DNA of 64,000 bases from Lactiplantibacillus pentosus (GCF_003641185.1 NZ_CP032757.1:1612001-1676000); one strand, 5' to 3'; counted from the stretch's first letter, positions 27,625 to 37,730 are shown. Made by a program: numbers and translations. Notes: a model not told the origin generated them from the sequence alone.

Positions 27625-28554
27625 TTAGTGACGATGCCGTTGTTGTTTACCAGCATTCCGTCCGCGACCACCGTTGTTGTTACGTGGTCGGTTAGTTGGA
27701 TGGGATTCCGTGGCCTTGACCGGCTTTGGTTGTGATGCAGCTGGCGTCGGCGTCTTGATTGGGTGTTTCTTGAGTTCAGCTTCCACTTCCCGGCGAATAC
27801 GTGGTCGGAAGAAGTTGATAATCAAGGTTTGCAAGCAAGCAAACAACCCACCAACGAAGAAGTACAAGCCCAATCCAGCGGGTGCTGACATGGAGACGAA
27901 CAAAATCATGACCGGACTCATGATCAGCATCAAGCGCATCGTTTTCTTTTGTTCTTCTGGCAAGCCAATCATGGATAAGTAACCTTGTGCCAGGTAAGAC
28001 AAGAAGGCTAAAATCGCTAGGATCAAACTAGATTTCCCTAGTGAGATACCCATGAAGGTGGCTTTGGATAATTCAGGTGAGTAACGGATGGCATAATACA
28101 GCGCCGAGAAGATTGGTAATTGAATCAGCAGGGGCAGGCAGCCAATCCCACCCGTCATGCTAATACCATTGTCACGATAGAGTTGCATCAATTCGTTACT
28201 GATGGCTGCTTTTTCTTCTTGTGTCTTCGCCGCTTTTTGCCGTTCCTGAATCTTAGTCATCTGTGGTCGAACGGCCGACATTTTTTCTTGTTGGTACGTC
28301 GACTTACGTTGTTGGTTGATCATCATTGGCAGTAGGACTAACCGCACGATGACAGTCAAACCGATGATGGCCCAGCCATAGTTGTTACCAAATAATTGTG
28401 AGAGCCATTCCATCACCGTTTGACCAGGTCTGGCTAAATAGTCGTAGACAAACCCGTATGGTTTACCAGATTTGGTCGTTTGCACACAGCCACTCAAGAA
28501 CAGTGCGAGCGTTCCCAAGGTGACCGTGAGCGTAAGGCCTTTTTTTGATTTCAC
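27625..28554 (-). CDS. yidC: YidC/Oxa1-family membrane protein insertase (lipoprotein form)
   Basis: 309 residues. GTG start at 28554, with AAGGGG about 11 bases upstream. A lipobox LSGC (Cys near 23) marks it as a lipoprotein, as in Gram-positive YidC. Five membrane helices and the conserved segment TGGIGCLPLLIQLPIF are present; the hydrophilic groove Arg is in VIVRLVLLP. The C-terminal tail is strongly basic with Pro, Asn and His, typical of YidC2-type proteins that help co-translational insertion. It is not next to rnpA, so it may be a second paralogue. Confidence 0.94.
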   Translation of the reverse strand: MKSKKGLTLTVTLGTLALFLSGCVQTTKSGKPYGFVYDYLARPGQTVMEWLSQLFGNNYGWAIIGLTVIVRLVLLPMMINQQRKSTYQQEKMSAVRPQMTKIQERQKAAKTQEEKAAISNELMQLYRDNGISMTGGIGCLPLLIQLPIFSALYYAIRYSPELSKATFMGISLGKSSLILAILAFLSYLAQGYLSMIGLPEEQKKTMRLMLIMSPVMILFVSMSAPAGLGLYFFVGGLFACLQTLIINFFRPRIRREVEAELKKHPIKTPTPAASQPKPVKATESHPTNRPRNNNGGRGRNAGKQQRHRH

Positions 28555-28617
28555 TAGTTATTAATCCCCTTTGCAAAATTCATATAATGATGATGATACT
28601 AAAGATGTCGGGGGAAT

Positions 28618-28890
28618 TCAATTGGTTATCCGAAAATCGTGGTAGTTTTGTGGCTCGACTTCATGGACTTCGAGGTGCTTAACTTTGCCAAAATCAGTGG
28701 GCGACTGGCGGACAACGTCAATAAAGACTTGCACGCGCTGGTCTTCACCTTCTGCTTCAATGAACACGGAGCCGTCCATCAGATTGCGAACAATACCATT
28801 GACGCCGCATTTATCCGCTGCGACCTTGGTTGCCCACCGAAAGCCGACGCCCTGAACGCGACCGGTTGCTTTTAACGTGACTGCACGCAT
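28618..28890 (-). CDS. acyP: acylphosphatase
   Basis: 90 residues. It hydrolyses acyl phosphates. The phosphate loop GRVQGVGFRW holds the catalytic Arg, and the catalytic Asn is in GIVRNLMDGSV. Start ATG 28890 has GAGGAAG upstream; the frame continues further upstream without a site. It is encoded just upstream of yidC on the same strand. Confidence 0.95.
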   Translation of the reverse strand: MRAVTLKATGRVQGVGFRWATKVAADKCGVNGIVRNLMDGSVFIEAEGEDQRVQVFIDVVRQSPTDFGKVKHLEVHEVEPQNYHDFRITN

Positions 28891-29243
28891 AAAATCACTT
28901 CCTCTTATTTTCTGCGTTGCGAGCGGCTGGATGTCCGCTGAGACGAGCAAACGACCACTGAATTTGCGACCGTTTGAGTCAAACTGGAATCCCGACAGAC
29001 GGTAGCTTCATCCGAAGCCGTTTGCATCCAAATGGACCAGGATGCGAGCTTCGTTAATGTTGGCTTCTAAAATTGAGACGACTACCGGCAATTTAAATCC
29101 TAGCCGTACCAGATTTTGAGCCGGCACCTGATTCAGCCGGCAACGCAATCGAAACCGCTCACAACAATCTTCACCCCTTATCATAGCATGGAACTAGTCA
29201 TTCAGCGATATGCTATACTTGGAATCAATAACCTGCAGACAGG
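28891..29243. other. intergenic stretch between divergent acyP and the SpoU methyltransferase gene
   Basis: About 350 bases without a credible gene. A small hairpin GCCGGC-loop-GCCGGC is at 29120-29141. Promoters for both flanking genes should be here; a TATGCTATAC sequence near 29210 could serve the plus-strand gene. Confidence 0.35.
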
Positions 29244-29258
29244 ATGGGGAAGTTCAAA

Positions 29259-30026
29259 ATGGAAAAAATAAATTCGTTACAAAACGCGCACGTCAAGGCG
29301 TGGAAAAAGTTACAGACGAAGAAGGGCCGCAAACAACAGGGCCAATATTTATTGGACGGCTGGCACTTAGTCAATGAAGCAGTCAAAGCACACGTGGCCA
29401 TTCAAACATTGCTGATTACGAGCAAACAGTTGGCGACTGAGCCGGATTTGACCCACTTTCCGGCGGTAATCGAAATTTCAGAGGAAGTCGCCAAGCATAT
29501 TAGTGCGACCGTTACCCCCCAAGGCGTCTTTGCCGTAGCGACTTTACCAGCAGTGGTTGAAGATTTGGCCCAACTTGATTTGACACGCCCGTGGTTATTG
29601 TTGGACAACGTGCAAGATCCTGGTAATATTGGAACAATGGTCCGGACAGCGGATGCCGCGGGTTTTGCTGGTGTCGCTTTTGGGACTGGGACGGTTGACA
29701 TTCATCAACCGAAAGTCGAACGATCGATGCAGGGCAGCCAATTTCACTTGCAACTAATTAGCACGGATTTAACGGCGTTAGTCGCACAATTGCAGGCACA
29801 GGGCGCACCGGTCTACGGTTCGGAACTGAACCCACAAGCGGCGCAATACTTAGATGTCGATGCGCCAGCCGCCTTTGGCTTGATTATGGGCAACGAAGGT
29901 AATGGGATGAGTCCAGAATTGTTGGCACAAACAGACCAAAATTTATATATTCCAATCAAAGGACAAGCTGAGTCACTGAACGTTGCAGTAGCGGCGGGAA
30001 TCTTGATGTTTGGTTTGTATCGCTGA
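29259..30026 (+). CDS. TrmH/SpoU-family RNA 2'-O-methyltransferase
   Basis: 255 residues from ATG 29259, chosen because GGGGA lies 8 bases upstream. An N-terminal RNA-binding substrate domain (L7Ae-like) precedes the SPOUT knot. Family motifs are visible: LDNVQDPGNIGTMVRTADA, then MGNEGNGMSPE, then PIKGQAESLNVAVAAGI. It methylates ribose in rRNA or tRNA; the exact nucleotide cannot be told from sequence. Confidence 0.93.
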   Translation: MEKINSLQNAHVKAWKKLQTKKGRKQQGQYLLDGWHLVNEAVKAHVAIQTLLITSKQLATEPDLTHFPAVIEISEEVAKHISATVTPQGVFAVATLPAVVEDLAQLDLTRPWLLLDNVQDPGNIGTMVRTADAAGFAGVAFGTGTVDIHQPKVERSMQGSQFHLQLISTDLTALVAQLQAQGAPVYGSELNPQAAQYLDVDAPAAFGLIMGNEGNGMSPELLAQTDQNLYIPIKGQAESLNVAVAAGILMFGLYR

Positions 30027-30126
30027 CTTACATTTAGTAAGAAAATGCTAAAATCCAGGTAAAATACTTTCAAATTCACTTACTTTTTAGTAGAATATCC
30101 GTAGATATTAGCAAAGGGAGCTTTTG

Positions 30127-30636
30127 ATGAAAACTAATAATGCGTGGCAACAAGATTCCGAATACGTGGCAATTGTCGAAGATTTATTAGCACAGCCAGC
30201 TGTTCAGCGGTTAGCTGAATTCACACAACACCACCATTCGAATCGATTGGATCATTCGATTGCAGTTTCATATGATAGTTATGTTTTAGCGAAGAAATGG
30301 CATCTTAATACGACGGCAGTGGCGCGTGGTGGATTATTGCATGATTTGTTTTATTATGACTGGCGTGAAACCAAGTTTGATCTCGGATCACACGCATTCA
30401 TCCATCCACGGGTTGCGTTACGTAACGCCGAAAAGTTGACGAAATTGACGCCAATGGAAAAGGATATCATTTTGAAGCATATGTTCGGCGCAACGTTAGC
30501 GATGCCGAAATATCGGGAAAGTTTGCTCGTCTCTTTGGTTGATGATTATGAAGCAGAACATGAATTTTTTGGACCATTACGTATGAAGGTGGCCAAACAA
30601 CTAGATCGGTTCCGAGGCAAGGTCTCCGCCGGTTAA
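30127..30636 (+). CDS. HD-domain protein
   Basis: 169 residues. Start ATG 30127 follows GGGAG by 6 bases. HD-type metal ligands: His in HSNRLDHS, the pair HD in GLLHDLFYYDW, and a later Asp in VSLVDDYE. This form is common in lactobacilli next to the SpoU methyltransferase gene. Probably a phosphohydrolase; the substrate is unknown. Confidence 0.85.
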   Translation: MKTNNAWQQDSEYVAIVEDLLAQPAVQRLAEFTQHHHSNRLDHSIAVSYDSYVLAKKWHLNTTAVARGGLLHDLFYYDWRETKFDLGSHAFIHPRVALRNAEKLTKLTPMEKDIILKHMFGATLAMPKYRESLLVSLVDDYEAEHEFFGPLRMKVAKQLDRFRGKVSAG

Positions 30637-30658
30637 TTCAATAATTGGGGGTCATTGC

Positions 30659-31018
30659 ATGTCAGAAATGCTAGCTGACACGGTAACAGAATCCAACGTG
30701 GATTTTGAGCTGTGTCCAAAATTTGAAAAGACGTTTTCAATTCTAGGTAAGAAGTGGAATGGACTGATTATCGACGTTTTACTTGAGGATGGGCCGCAAC
30801 GGTTTAAGAACCTGGCACGGCGGATTCCTAAGTGCAGCGATCGGGTCTTGGTCGTTCGCTTAAAGGAATTGGAAGAAAACGGCATTGTTAGTCGGGTCAC
30901 ACATTGTGATTCGGCACTGATCGAGTACCGTTTGACCACTAAGGGTCAGGATTTACGGCAAGTGATGGATACGGTTCATGACTGGTCGGATAAGTGGTTT
31001 AGTCCAGCTGAATCCTAA
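30659..31018 (+). CDS. HxlR-family transcriptional regulator
   Basis: 119 residues forming a winged helix-turn-helix. The conserved N-terminal Cys (C19 in ELCPKFEKTF), GKKWNGLIIDVLL, RRIPKCSDRVLVVRLKELE and the wing YRLTTKG identify the family, members of which often sense redox or electrophiles through that Cys. Start ATG 30659 follows GGGGG. It follows the HD-domain gene by 22 bases and is probably cotranscribed. Its target is not evident. Confidence 0.93.
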   Translation: MSEMLADTVTESNVDFELCPKFEKTFSILGKKWNGLIIDVLLEDGPQRFKNLARRIPKCSDRVLVVRLKELEENGIVSRVTHCDSALIEYRLTTKGQDLRQVMDTVHDWSDKWFSPAES

Positions 31019-31026
31019 TCACGGGG

Positions 31027-31055
31027 TTGACGTGCTGGTAACTTTGCCATAAACT
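31027..31055 (+). promoter_or_regulatory. promoter of the pheST operon
   Basis: TTGACG at 31027-31032 and TAAACT at 31050-31055 with a 17-base spacer, just before the T-box leader. Confidence 0.6.
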
Positions 31056-31069
31056 GACAATGTAGATAA

Positions 31070-31312
31070 AAGCCTTGACGAGAAATAGTAGTTGATTATG
31101 GCGTCACAGGGACGGGTGTCACCGATTGAAAGCACCCCGACGACCAAGATTAATGAATTCACTCTCCGAGCTGAAATTGGGCGTTTGTGAAAACAAATAA
31201 TTTTCCGGTATCCCGACCGTTATGACGGGTATGAGTGTGTGTCGCTTCGGCGATGCAAACAAGGGTGGTACCGCGATGACCTCGTCCCTTTTTTGGGATG
31301 GGGTCTTTTTTT
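31070..31312 (+). ncRNA. T-box leader of pheST, specifier TTC (Phe)
   Basis: Stem I (about 31070-31172) has the AGTA motif. The specifier is TTC at 31158-31160 in the context TGAATTCA, matching the phenylalanine genes downstream. The T-box AGGGTGGTACCGCGA is at 31262-31276. The terminator GACCTCGTCCC/GGGATGGGGTC at 31278-31305 is followed by seven T. Uncharged tRNA-Phe is expected to stabilise the antiterminator and allow readthrough. Confidence 0.95.
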
Positions 31313-31345
31313 GTCCACAACGTGATTATAAATTGGAGGTAGCAT

Positions 31346-32392
31346 ATGAGTTTACAAGATCGATTAACCGAATTACGCGATCAAGGCTTGGCCGATATTA
31401 AATCAGCTGATGTTTTGAAGAAGGTTAACCAAGTTAAAGTTGATTTGCTTGGAAAAAAAGGACCGATTACGGAAGTTTTGCGTGGGATGCGCGACTTGAG
31501 TCCAGAAGAACGGCCTAAGGTTGGGGCCTATGCCAACCAAGTTCGTGACCGTCTGCAGGCTGCAATTGACGAGCGGCGAGAAGAACTTGAACAAGCAGCA
31601 GTCAATAAACAATTGGCCGCTGAAAAGTTGGATGTGACCTTGCCAGGTCGTGAAGTCCCACAAGGACAACCACACGTGATTACGCAAATTATCACCCAAT
31701 TGGAAGACCTGTTCATGGGAATGGGTTACCAAATCGTTGATGGTGATGAAGTTGAAGAGGATTACTATAACTTCGAACGCTTGAATTTACCAAAGGACCA
31801 TCCCGCACGTGATATGCAGGATACCTTTTACATTACCAAGGACGTGCTCTTGCGGACGCAAACTTCTGCGGACCAACCACGTTCACTTGAAAATCATGAT
31901 TTCTCAAAGGGCCCATTAAAAGTGCTCTCACCAGGCCGCGTTTATCGGCGTGACACGGATGATGCGACCCATTCCCATCAATTCCATCAGATTGAAGGGC
32001 TAGTAGTCGATAAACATATCACGATGGCTGACTTGAAAGGTACCTTGATTTTAGTAGCCAAAACGTTGTTTGGTGACCAGTTTGATGTACGGCTGCGGCC
32101 AAGCTTCTTCCCATTCACGGAACCGTCCGTTGAAGCTGATGTGACCTGCTTCAACTGTAACGGCAAGGGCTGTGCCATCTGTAAGCAAACGGGTTGGATC
32201 GAAGTCTTAGGCGCAGGAATGGTGCATCCCCACGTGTTAGAAATGTCTGGGATTGATCCTGAAGAATACGGTGGCTTTGCCTTTGGTCTCGGACCAGACC
32301 GGTTTGCAATGCTGAAGTACGGTGTTGACGATATCCGCAATTTCTATCTCAATGATGTGCGGTTCTTGTCACAGTTCTATAAGAAAGGTTAG
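31346..32392 (+). CDS. pheS: phenylalanine--tRNA ligase alpha subunit
   Basis: 348 residues, normal for bacterial PheS. An N-terminal coiled coil precedes the class II catalytic domain, with motif 2 around [16 protein letters not shown], a cysteine cluster [13 protein letters not shown], and motif 3 [10 protein letters not shown]. The product pairs with PheT as a heterotetramer. Start ATG 31346 follows TGGAGGT. It is controlled by the T-box upstream. Confidence 0.98.
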   Translation: MSLQDRLTELRDQGLADIKSADVLKKVNQVKVDLLGKKGPITEVLRGMRDLSPEERPKVGAYANQVRDRLQAAIDERREELEQAAVNKQLAAEKLDVTLPGREVPQGQPHVITQIITQLEDLFMGMGYQIVDGDEVEEDYYNFERLNLPKDHPARDMQDTFYITKDVLLRTQTSADQPRSLENHDFSKGPLKVLSPGRVYRRDTDDATHSHQFHQIEGLVVDKHITMADLKGTLILVAKTLFGDQFDVRLRPSFFPFTEPSVEADVTCFNCNGKGCAICKQTGWIEVLGAGMVHPHVLEMSGIDPEEYGGFAFGLGPDRFAMLKYGVDDIRNFYLNDVRFLSQFYKKG

Positions 32393-32400
32393 GCGTTCAC

Positions 32401-34818
32401 ATGAGAATTTCTACGACATGGTTACGCGATTATTTGAAGCTGGACATTCCAGTCGATGAATTAGCAGAAAAAATTGAACGGACGGCCGTTGAAGTTGACG
32501 GTGTGATTCGTCCGAGCGAAGGCTTGAAAAAAGTCGTGGTGGGGCATGTATTGACGTGTGAACCCCATCCAGACTCCGACCACCTGCACGTTTGTCAGGT
32601 TGACGTCGGTGAAGACGACCCCTTGCAAATCGTCTGTGGTGCACCCAACGTCGCTGCGGGTGAGAAGGTCATCGTTGCTTTACCTAATTCTTGGATCGGT
32701 GGCCACACCAAGATCAAGAAGAGCAAGATGCGCGGGGTACCGTCAAACGGGATGTTGTGCGCGTTAGACGAATTAGGCTTTGATGAAAAATTAGTGCCTA
32801 AGGAAGTCGCAGATGGTATCTTTATTTTGCCAGCTGATGCCACACCGGGTGAACCAGTCTTCTCATACCTGGGAATGGACGATGAGATCATCGATATGTC
32901 AGTGACGCCTAATCGCGGTGACATGCTGAGTATGAACGGGACGGCCCATGAACTGGCAGCGATTTACGACCAACAACCAACGATGCCAACGGTCGACTTG
33001 CATGAAGACACGGCTCATCCTGCCGCAGACGCATTGCAGGTTCGTGTTGATGCGGATGAACATGACGTGCCAATGTATAAGATGCGTCTGATTCAGAATG
33101 TCACGATCAAACCAAGTCCACTATGGCTTCAGATTCGCATCTGGAATGCTGGTATGCGGCCAATCAACAACGTGGTCGATGCCACCAACTACATTTTGAT
33201 GCAATACGGTCAACCGCTACATGCCTTTGATTTTGACCAATTAAACAACGGTCACATCAACGTGCGGTTAGCCAAAGCCGGGGAACATTTGACGACCCTC
33301 GACGGCGAAGACCGCGAATTGTTGCCAACCGATTTATTGATTTGTAGTGACGACCAACCGATCTGTTTGGCAGGGACGATGGGTGGCTTGGATACCGAAG
33401 TAACGGATCAAACTACGACGATCGCCCTTGAAGGGGCCGTGTTTGATGCAGTTAAGATTCGTAAAACTGCGCATAACCACGACTTGCATAGTGAAGCCTC
33501 AATGCGGTATGAACGCGGCATTGACCACGGTATGACTGCGACGGCCTTGGATGCCGCCGCTGCGATGATTGCTGAATTAGGCGACGGAACGGTTGCTAGT
33601 GGCATGGTGATTGGACGCGATGAAGACGTTCAACCTGAAACGGTCAAAATTGATTTGGCTCGTATCAACCATGTTTTAGGTACTGAGTTGTCCCTCGAAA
33701 CGGTTGCTGACATTTTCAAACGCCTCGATTTCCCAACGACCGTGGACGGCGAGACCTTCACGGTGACGATTCCTTCACGGCGGTGGGATATTCATATTCC
33801 AGCTGACTTGATTGAAGAAGTCGCTCGGCTTTATGGTTATGATAACTTGCCAGCCACCTTACCAACTGGCCAACCAACAATTGGTAAACTCAATGAGACT
33901 CAACAAGTGATTCGGGATTCACGCAAGTTAATGGAAAGTGCCGGCTTGACGCAAGCCATCAGTTATTCACTGACGACTGAAGCCAAAGCGCGTGCCTTTG
34001 CGTTACATGCTAGTGATGTGACCAAGCTGGACTTCCCAATGAGTTCAGAACGTACGACGCTGCGGTTAAGCCTGGTTTCTGGCTTGTTAGATGACTTAGC
34101 TTACAACAATGCTCGTAAAGAACATAATGTGGCGTTATACGAAGAAGGACGCGTCTTCTACAGCCAACCTGAGGAAGTCCGGCCTAAGGAAATTGAGCAT
34201 ATTGCTGGTGCCATTACTGGTTCAATGGTTCAAAAGAGCTGGGGCGTGGCCGAACAGCCCGTTGATTTCTTCCAAATTAAAGGTATCGTGGCAGGCTACT
34301 TGAAGTCATTAGCCTTACAAGATGCTGTGAGTTACGTCGCAACGACTGACCATCCAGAGATGCACCCTGGTCGGACCGCTGACATCTATGTTGGTGATCA
34401 ATTGGTTGGGTTCGTTGGCGAAGTTCACCCAACGACGGCTAAGGCTTACAAGATTCGTGAAACGTACGTCTTTGAATTGGATTTGACGGCGCTGATTGCC
34501 TTACCAAAGGCGCGGCAACAATATCAACCAATTTCGAAGTTCCCAAGTATCACGCGTGACGTGGCGATGTTGATCGATGATGATGTCACCAACGCTGCGG
34601 TAGTTGCCTTGATCAACAAGAAGGGCGGCGCACACTTGCGGCAAGTACAGCTGTTTGATGTTTATCATGGCAGCCACGTACCAGCGGGCAAGAAGTCGTT
34701 GGCCTACACGTTGACGTATCAAGACCAGAATGCCACTTTGGTCGATGATGACGTCACGACTGCTTTTGAAAAAGTGCTGAATGCACTGACAGATGAACTC
34801 GGTGCCGAGATTCGTTAG
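32401..34818 (+). CDS. pheT: phenylalanine--tRNA ligase beta subunit
   Basis: 805 residues, full length. Domains in order: N-terminal tRNA-binding OB fold (VGHVLTCEPHPDSDHLHVC), the B3/B4 editing region, B5 domain, catalytic-like core, and a C-terminal ferredoxin-like anticodon domain (PKARQQYQPISKFPSITRD). Editing removes Tyr misattached to tRNA-Phe. It begins 8 bases after pheS, with AAGGTTAGG as ribosome binding site. Confidence 0.98.
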   Translation: MRISTTWLRDYLKLDIPVDELAEKIERTAVEVDGVIRPSEGLKKVVVGHVLTCEPHPDSDHLHVCQVDVGEDDPLQIVCGAPNVAAGEKVIVALPNSWIGGHTKIKKSKMRGVPSNGMLCALDELGFDEKLVPKEVADGIFILPADATPGEPVFSYLGMDDEIIDMSVTPNRGDMLSMNGTAHELAAIYDQQPTMPTVDLHEDTAHPAADALQVRVDADEHDVPMYKMRLIQNVTIKPSPLWLQIRIWNAGMRPINNVVDATNYILMQYGQPLHAFDFDQLNNGHINVRLAKAGEHLTTLDGEDRELLPTDLLICSDDQPICLAGTMGGLDTEVTDQTTTIALEGAVFDAVKIRKTAHNHDLHSEASMRYERGIDHGMTATALDAAAAMIAELGDGTVASGMVIGRDEDVQPETVKIDLARINHVLGTELSLETVADIFKRLDFPTTVDGETFTVTIPSRRWDIHIPADLIEEVARLYGYDNLPATLPTGQPTIGKLNETQQVIRDSRKLMESAGLTQAISYSLTTEAKARAFALHASDVTKLDFPMSSERTTLRLSLVSGLLDDLAYNNARKEHNVALYEEGRVFYSQPEEVRPKEIEHIAGAITGSMVQKSWGVAEQPVDFFQIKGIVAGYLKSLALQDAVSYVATTDHPEMHPGRTADIYVGDQLVGFVGEVHPTTAKAYKIRETYVFELDLTALIALPKARQQYQPISKFPSITRDVAMLIDDDVTNAAVVALINKKGGAHLRQVQLFDVYHGSHVPAGKKSLAYTLTYQDQNATLVDDDVTTAFEKVLNALTDELGAEIR

Positions 34819-34835
34819 TTAGCTGCTCAAGCGAT

Positions 34836-34870
34836 GAAACGCCGAATGATTTAAGGTCATTCGGCGTTTC
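34836..34870 (+). terminator. hairpin terminator after pheT
   Basis: GAAACGCCGAATGA and TCATTCGGCGTTTC form a perfect 14-bp stem with a 7-base loop. The following T run is weak. Confidence 0.75.
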
Positions 34871-34908
34871 GTGATTCAGGAGAACGTCTTCTGCTGGCTA
34901 AGTTGGCA

Positions 34909-35188
34909 TGAAGGGGCCGTCACCTAATATTCAATGGTTAATTGTACCTAAATAGGTGGCTGTTCATTTGCCATTCGACCGGCTTCCCGACTGGAGGGGG
35001 TGGCTGACAATGCTCAGTAGCCAAATTATTCTTAGTCGGAAGTGGGCTACTTTCGGCTTACGTTCCAGCAATTGTCAGCCAGCCCCGGAGGTCGGAATAG
35101 AACGACGCGCTTGGCTGACAAACAGTAATTCGGCTAAATGGCACCTTTCAATCATCGTTAATACCCAATAATAACGAGCACAACACAG
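34909..35188 (-). repeat. structured repeat element E3: single A-type unit in reverse orientation
   Basis: Read on the minus strand it follows unit A of E1 and E2: a TGTGTTGTGCT terminal repeat (35178-35188), ATGATT start, first arm GTCAGCCA (35112-35119), CCGACCTCCGGGGC, middle arm TGGCTGACAA (35072-35081), third arm TTGTCAGCCA (35001-35010), and a shared 3' segment ending in GGCCCCTTCA. The interior between the second and third arms differs from E1 and E2. No second unit or second terminal repeat is visible. The element lies between the pheT terminator and the mltG promoter. No coding frame. Confidence 0.8.
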
Positions 35189-35250
35189 GTGCAGAACCTA
35201 AAAAAATATAAAACTAGTCGCGAACTAGTGCAAACTGGGCGTCAGTTTTG

Positions 35251-35256
35251 TATAAT
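35251..35256 (+). promoter_or_regulatory. candidate -10 box for mltG-udk
   Basis: A perfect TATAAT lies 35 bases before the mltG start. The -35 region (GTGCAA with 17-base spacing) is poor, so an activator or another start may be used. Confidence 0.4.
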
Positions 35257-35290
35257 TGATAGGATTAATCAATAAATGGAGGGGCGAGTC

Positions 35291-36481
35291 TTGAATAACA
35301 ACCAGGATAACCAGGATCAAAAAGATCAAAATGATCAACAGGATCATGGGGTAAGTGAGCCAAATCGTGTCGATCAAAAAGAACGTAAAAAGTTCTCCAA
35401 GCGCGTTATTGGTGGTGTCGTTGGTATCTTAATCGCGTTGTTAGTCATTATTGGGGTGCTGGGTTACCGGTATTTTGATAATGCAACGCAACCTTACAAT
35501 AGCAAGGATAATCGGGTCGTCCAAGTTGATATCCCGTACGGCGCAAGTAGTAAGAAGATTGCCGATATCCTCCAGCGTGACAAAGTGATCAAGAGTGGCT
35601 TTGTGTTTGAATATTGGACCAAAGCGCATAACTTGTCGAACTTCCACGCCGGCTATTATCAGTTGAAGCCATCAATGTCGCTGTCGCAAATTGCGAAGGC
35701 ACTGAACAAGGGTGGCTCATCTGAACCACTGCAAAGTTCCAGCGGTAAGGTCTTAATTGTCGAAGGTAGTCAGATTAAGACGATTGCCAAGACAGTTCAG
35801 AAGCAAACTGACTTCACGTCGGCAGAATTTTTGGCCTTGATGAAGAATGAAACATTTATCAAATCATTGGCTAAGAAATATCCGCAACTGTTGGGTTCAG
35901 CGATGAGTGCTAAAAAAGTACGTTATCGCCTTGAAGGGTATTTGTTCCCTGCAACTTACGTGGTGGGTAAGAAGACCACGTTGAAGCAGTTAGTCACCCA
36001 AATGGTTTCTAAGACTAATGACGAGCTAGAACCATACTATGCGAAGATCAAGAAGTCGAAGATGTCCGTGCAAGAAGTGATGACGTTAGCTTCATTGGTT
36101 GAGCGTGAAGGTAGTACGACGAAGGATCGCCGTTTGATTGCGGGTGTCTTCTTGAATCGATTAGCCGCTAAATGGCGACTTGATTCAGATATTTCCGTGT
36201 TCTATGCGATTAATTCTAACAAGTCGACGTTAACGAACAAGGACTTGCAAAATGATTCACCATATAACTTGCGACTACACTTGGGTTACGGTCCTGGACC
36301 ATTCAACAGTCCAAGCTTGACTTCAATCAAGGCTGTGCTTGATCCTGCGCAACGTAGCAAGGGTTACATGTACTTTGTCGCTGATTTGAAGACCGGTGAC
36401 GTCTACTACGCGAAGACCGCAGCTGGGCATGCAGCAAATATCAAAAAGGTTTCGAAACACAACGAAGCCGCTGAAAACTAA
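35291..36481 (+). CDS. mltG: endolytic transglycosylase MltG
   Basis: 396 residues from TTG 35291, with GGAGGGG upstream; ATG 35276 has no ribosome binding site in front of it. The first 35 or so residues are Asn/Asp/Gln-rich and cytoplasmic. One membrane helix follows (about 39-62), then the YceG-like extracellular domain with LysM-like subdomain and catalytic Glu in LASLVEREG. It cuts nascent peptidoglycan and sets glycan length. The order mltG-udk-greA matches other Firmicutes. Confidence 0.95.
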   Translation: MNNNQDNQDQKDQNDQQDHGVSEPNRVDQKERKKFSKRVIGGVVGILIALLVIIGVLGYRYFDNATQPYNSKDNRVVQVDIPYGASSKKIADILQRDKVIKSGFVFEYWTKAHNLSNFHAGYYQLKPSMSLSQIAKALNKGGSSEPLQSSSGKVLIVEGSQIKTIAKTVQKQTDFTSAEFLALMKNETFIKSLAKKYPQLLGSAMSAKKVRYRLEGYLFPATYVVGKKTTLKQLVTQMVSKTNDELEPYYAKIKKSKMSVQEVMTLASLVEREGSTTKDRRLIAGVFLNRLAAKWRLDSDISVFYAINSNKSTLTNKDLQNDSPYNLRLHLGYGPGPFNSPSLTSIKAVLDPAQRSKGYMYFVADLKTGDVYYAKTAAGHAANIKKVSKHNEAAEN

Positions 36482-36499
36482 GAATGAGGCGACACTTAA

Positions 36500-37129
36500 A
36501 TGACGGAAAATAAACATCGCCGCCCCGTAGTCATCGGGGTAACGGGTGGTTCAGGTAGTGGCAAAACGACGGTTAGTAATGCAATCTACAATCAATTATC
36601 TGGTCAATCATTGCTGATTTTACAGCAAGATTCATACTACAATGACCAGAGTGAGATGACGATGGCCGAGCGCCACGCTGTCAACTACGACCATCCCTTG
36701 GCCTTTGACACTGATTTGATGATTAAGCAAATCAAACAGTTACTAGACTATCAACCGATTGAAAAGCCGGTTTATGATTATGAACAATACACGCGGAGCG
36801 CGAAGACGATTCATCAAGAACCGCGTGATGTGATTATCGTGGAAGGCGTGCTGATTTTAGATGACCAACGTCTCCGTGATTTGATGGATATTAAGGTGTT
36901 CGTTGATACCGACGATGATATTCGAATCATTCGTCGGATCCAGCGCGATATCAAGGAACGTGGCCGAACCCTTGATTCAGTCATCAATCAGTATCTAGCA
37001 ACGGTCAAACCAATGTATCATCAGTTTGTGGAGCCAACTAAGCGTTACGCAGACTTAATTGTCCCTGAAGGCGGGGAAAATGAAGTCGCGATTGACTTGC
37101 TGACGACTAAGGTCCGTTCTATTTTATAA
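36500..37129 (+). CDS. udk: uridine kinase
   Basis: 209 residues. It phosphorylates uridine and cytidine. P-loop [12 protein letters not shown] at about 14-25; the substrate segment [12 protein letters not shown] and [14 protein letters not shown] are typical. It starts 18 bases after mltG, with GAGGCGAC upstream. Full length. Confidence 0.97.
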   Translation: MTENKHRRPVVIGVTGGSGSGKTTVSNAIYNQLSGQSLLILQQDSYYNDQSEMTMAERHAVNYDHPLAFDTDLMIKQIKQLLDYQPIEKPVYDYEQYTRSAKTIHQEPRDVIIVEGVLILDDQRLRDLMDIKVFVDTDDDIRIIRRIQRDIKERGRTLDSVINQYLATVKPMYHQFVEPTKRYADLIVPEGGENEVAIDLLTTKVRSIL

Positions 37130-37141
37130 AAATAACGTCTA

Positions 37142-37203
37142 AACCAGCACCATTTCGAATTTTAACGTTTACATTTAAAATTCGAAATGGTAGGCTGGCT
37201 TTT
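37142..37203 (+). terminator. long hairpin between udk and greA
   Basis: CCAGCaCCATTTCGAATTTTaA pairs with TtAAAATTCGAAATGGtagGCTGG, followed by CTTTT. It probably ends most mltG-udk transcripts, so greA may need its own promoter or rely on readthrough. Confidence 0.75.
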
Positions 37204-37238
37204 GATAACCATATTTTCTATTCGAGGAGTGAAACACA

Positions 37239-37721
37239 TTGGCTGAAGAAAAAACATATCCAATGACAGAAGAAGGGAAGGTCAAGCTTGAAAAGGAGCT
37301 TGAAGACCTTCGGATTAACCAACGTCCAGAAATTATCAACCGGATCAAGATTGCTCGGAGTTACGGCGACTTATCCGAAAATTCTGAATACGAATCTGCT
37401 AAGAATGAACAGAGTTTGTTAGAAAACCGGATCAAGACGGTTGAACACATGCTTCAATACGCCGAAATCATTGATAGCGATAAGATTGATGAAACTGAAG
37501 TCTCAGTTGGTAAGATTGTGACTTTCAAAGAATTGCCGGATGAAGAACCAGAATCATATACCATCGTGGGTGCCGCTGAAGCAGACCCAATGGTGGGTAA
37601 GATTTCAAACGACTCACCAATTGCCAAGGGTCTAATTGGTCACCACGTCGATGAAGAAGTGGCCATCAATATCCCTGCTGGTACGATGACGGTCAAGATT
37701 TTAAAAGTTGAAAACGCGTAA
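37239..37721 (+). CDS. greA: transcription elongation factor GreA
   Basis: 160 residues from TTG 37239 with GAGGAG upstream. An N-terminal coiled coil with acidic tip ([15 protein letters not shown]) is followed by an FKBP-like C-terminal domain. GreA enters the RNA polymerase secondary channel and stimulates cleavage of backtracked RNA. The signature GDLSENSEY is intact. Confidence 0.97.
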   Translation: MAEEKTYPMTEEGKVKLEKELEDLRINQRPEIINRIKIARSYGDLSENSEYESAKNEQSLLENRIKTVEHMLQYAEIIDSDKIDETEVSVGKIVTFKELPDEEPESYTIVGAAEADPMVGKISNDSPIAKGLIGHHVDEEVAINIPAGTMTVKILKVENA

Positions 37722-37730
37722 TTAATGCGC

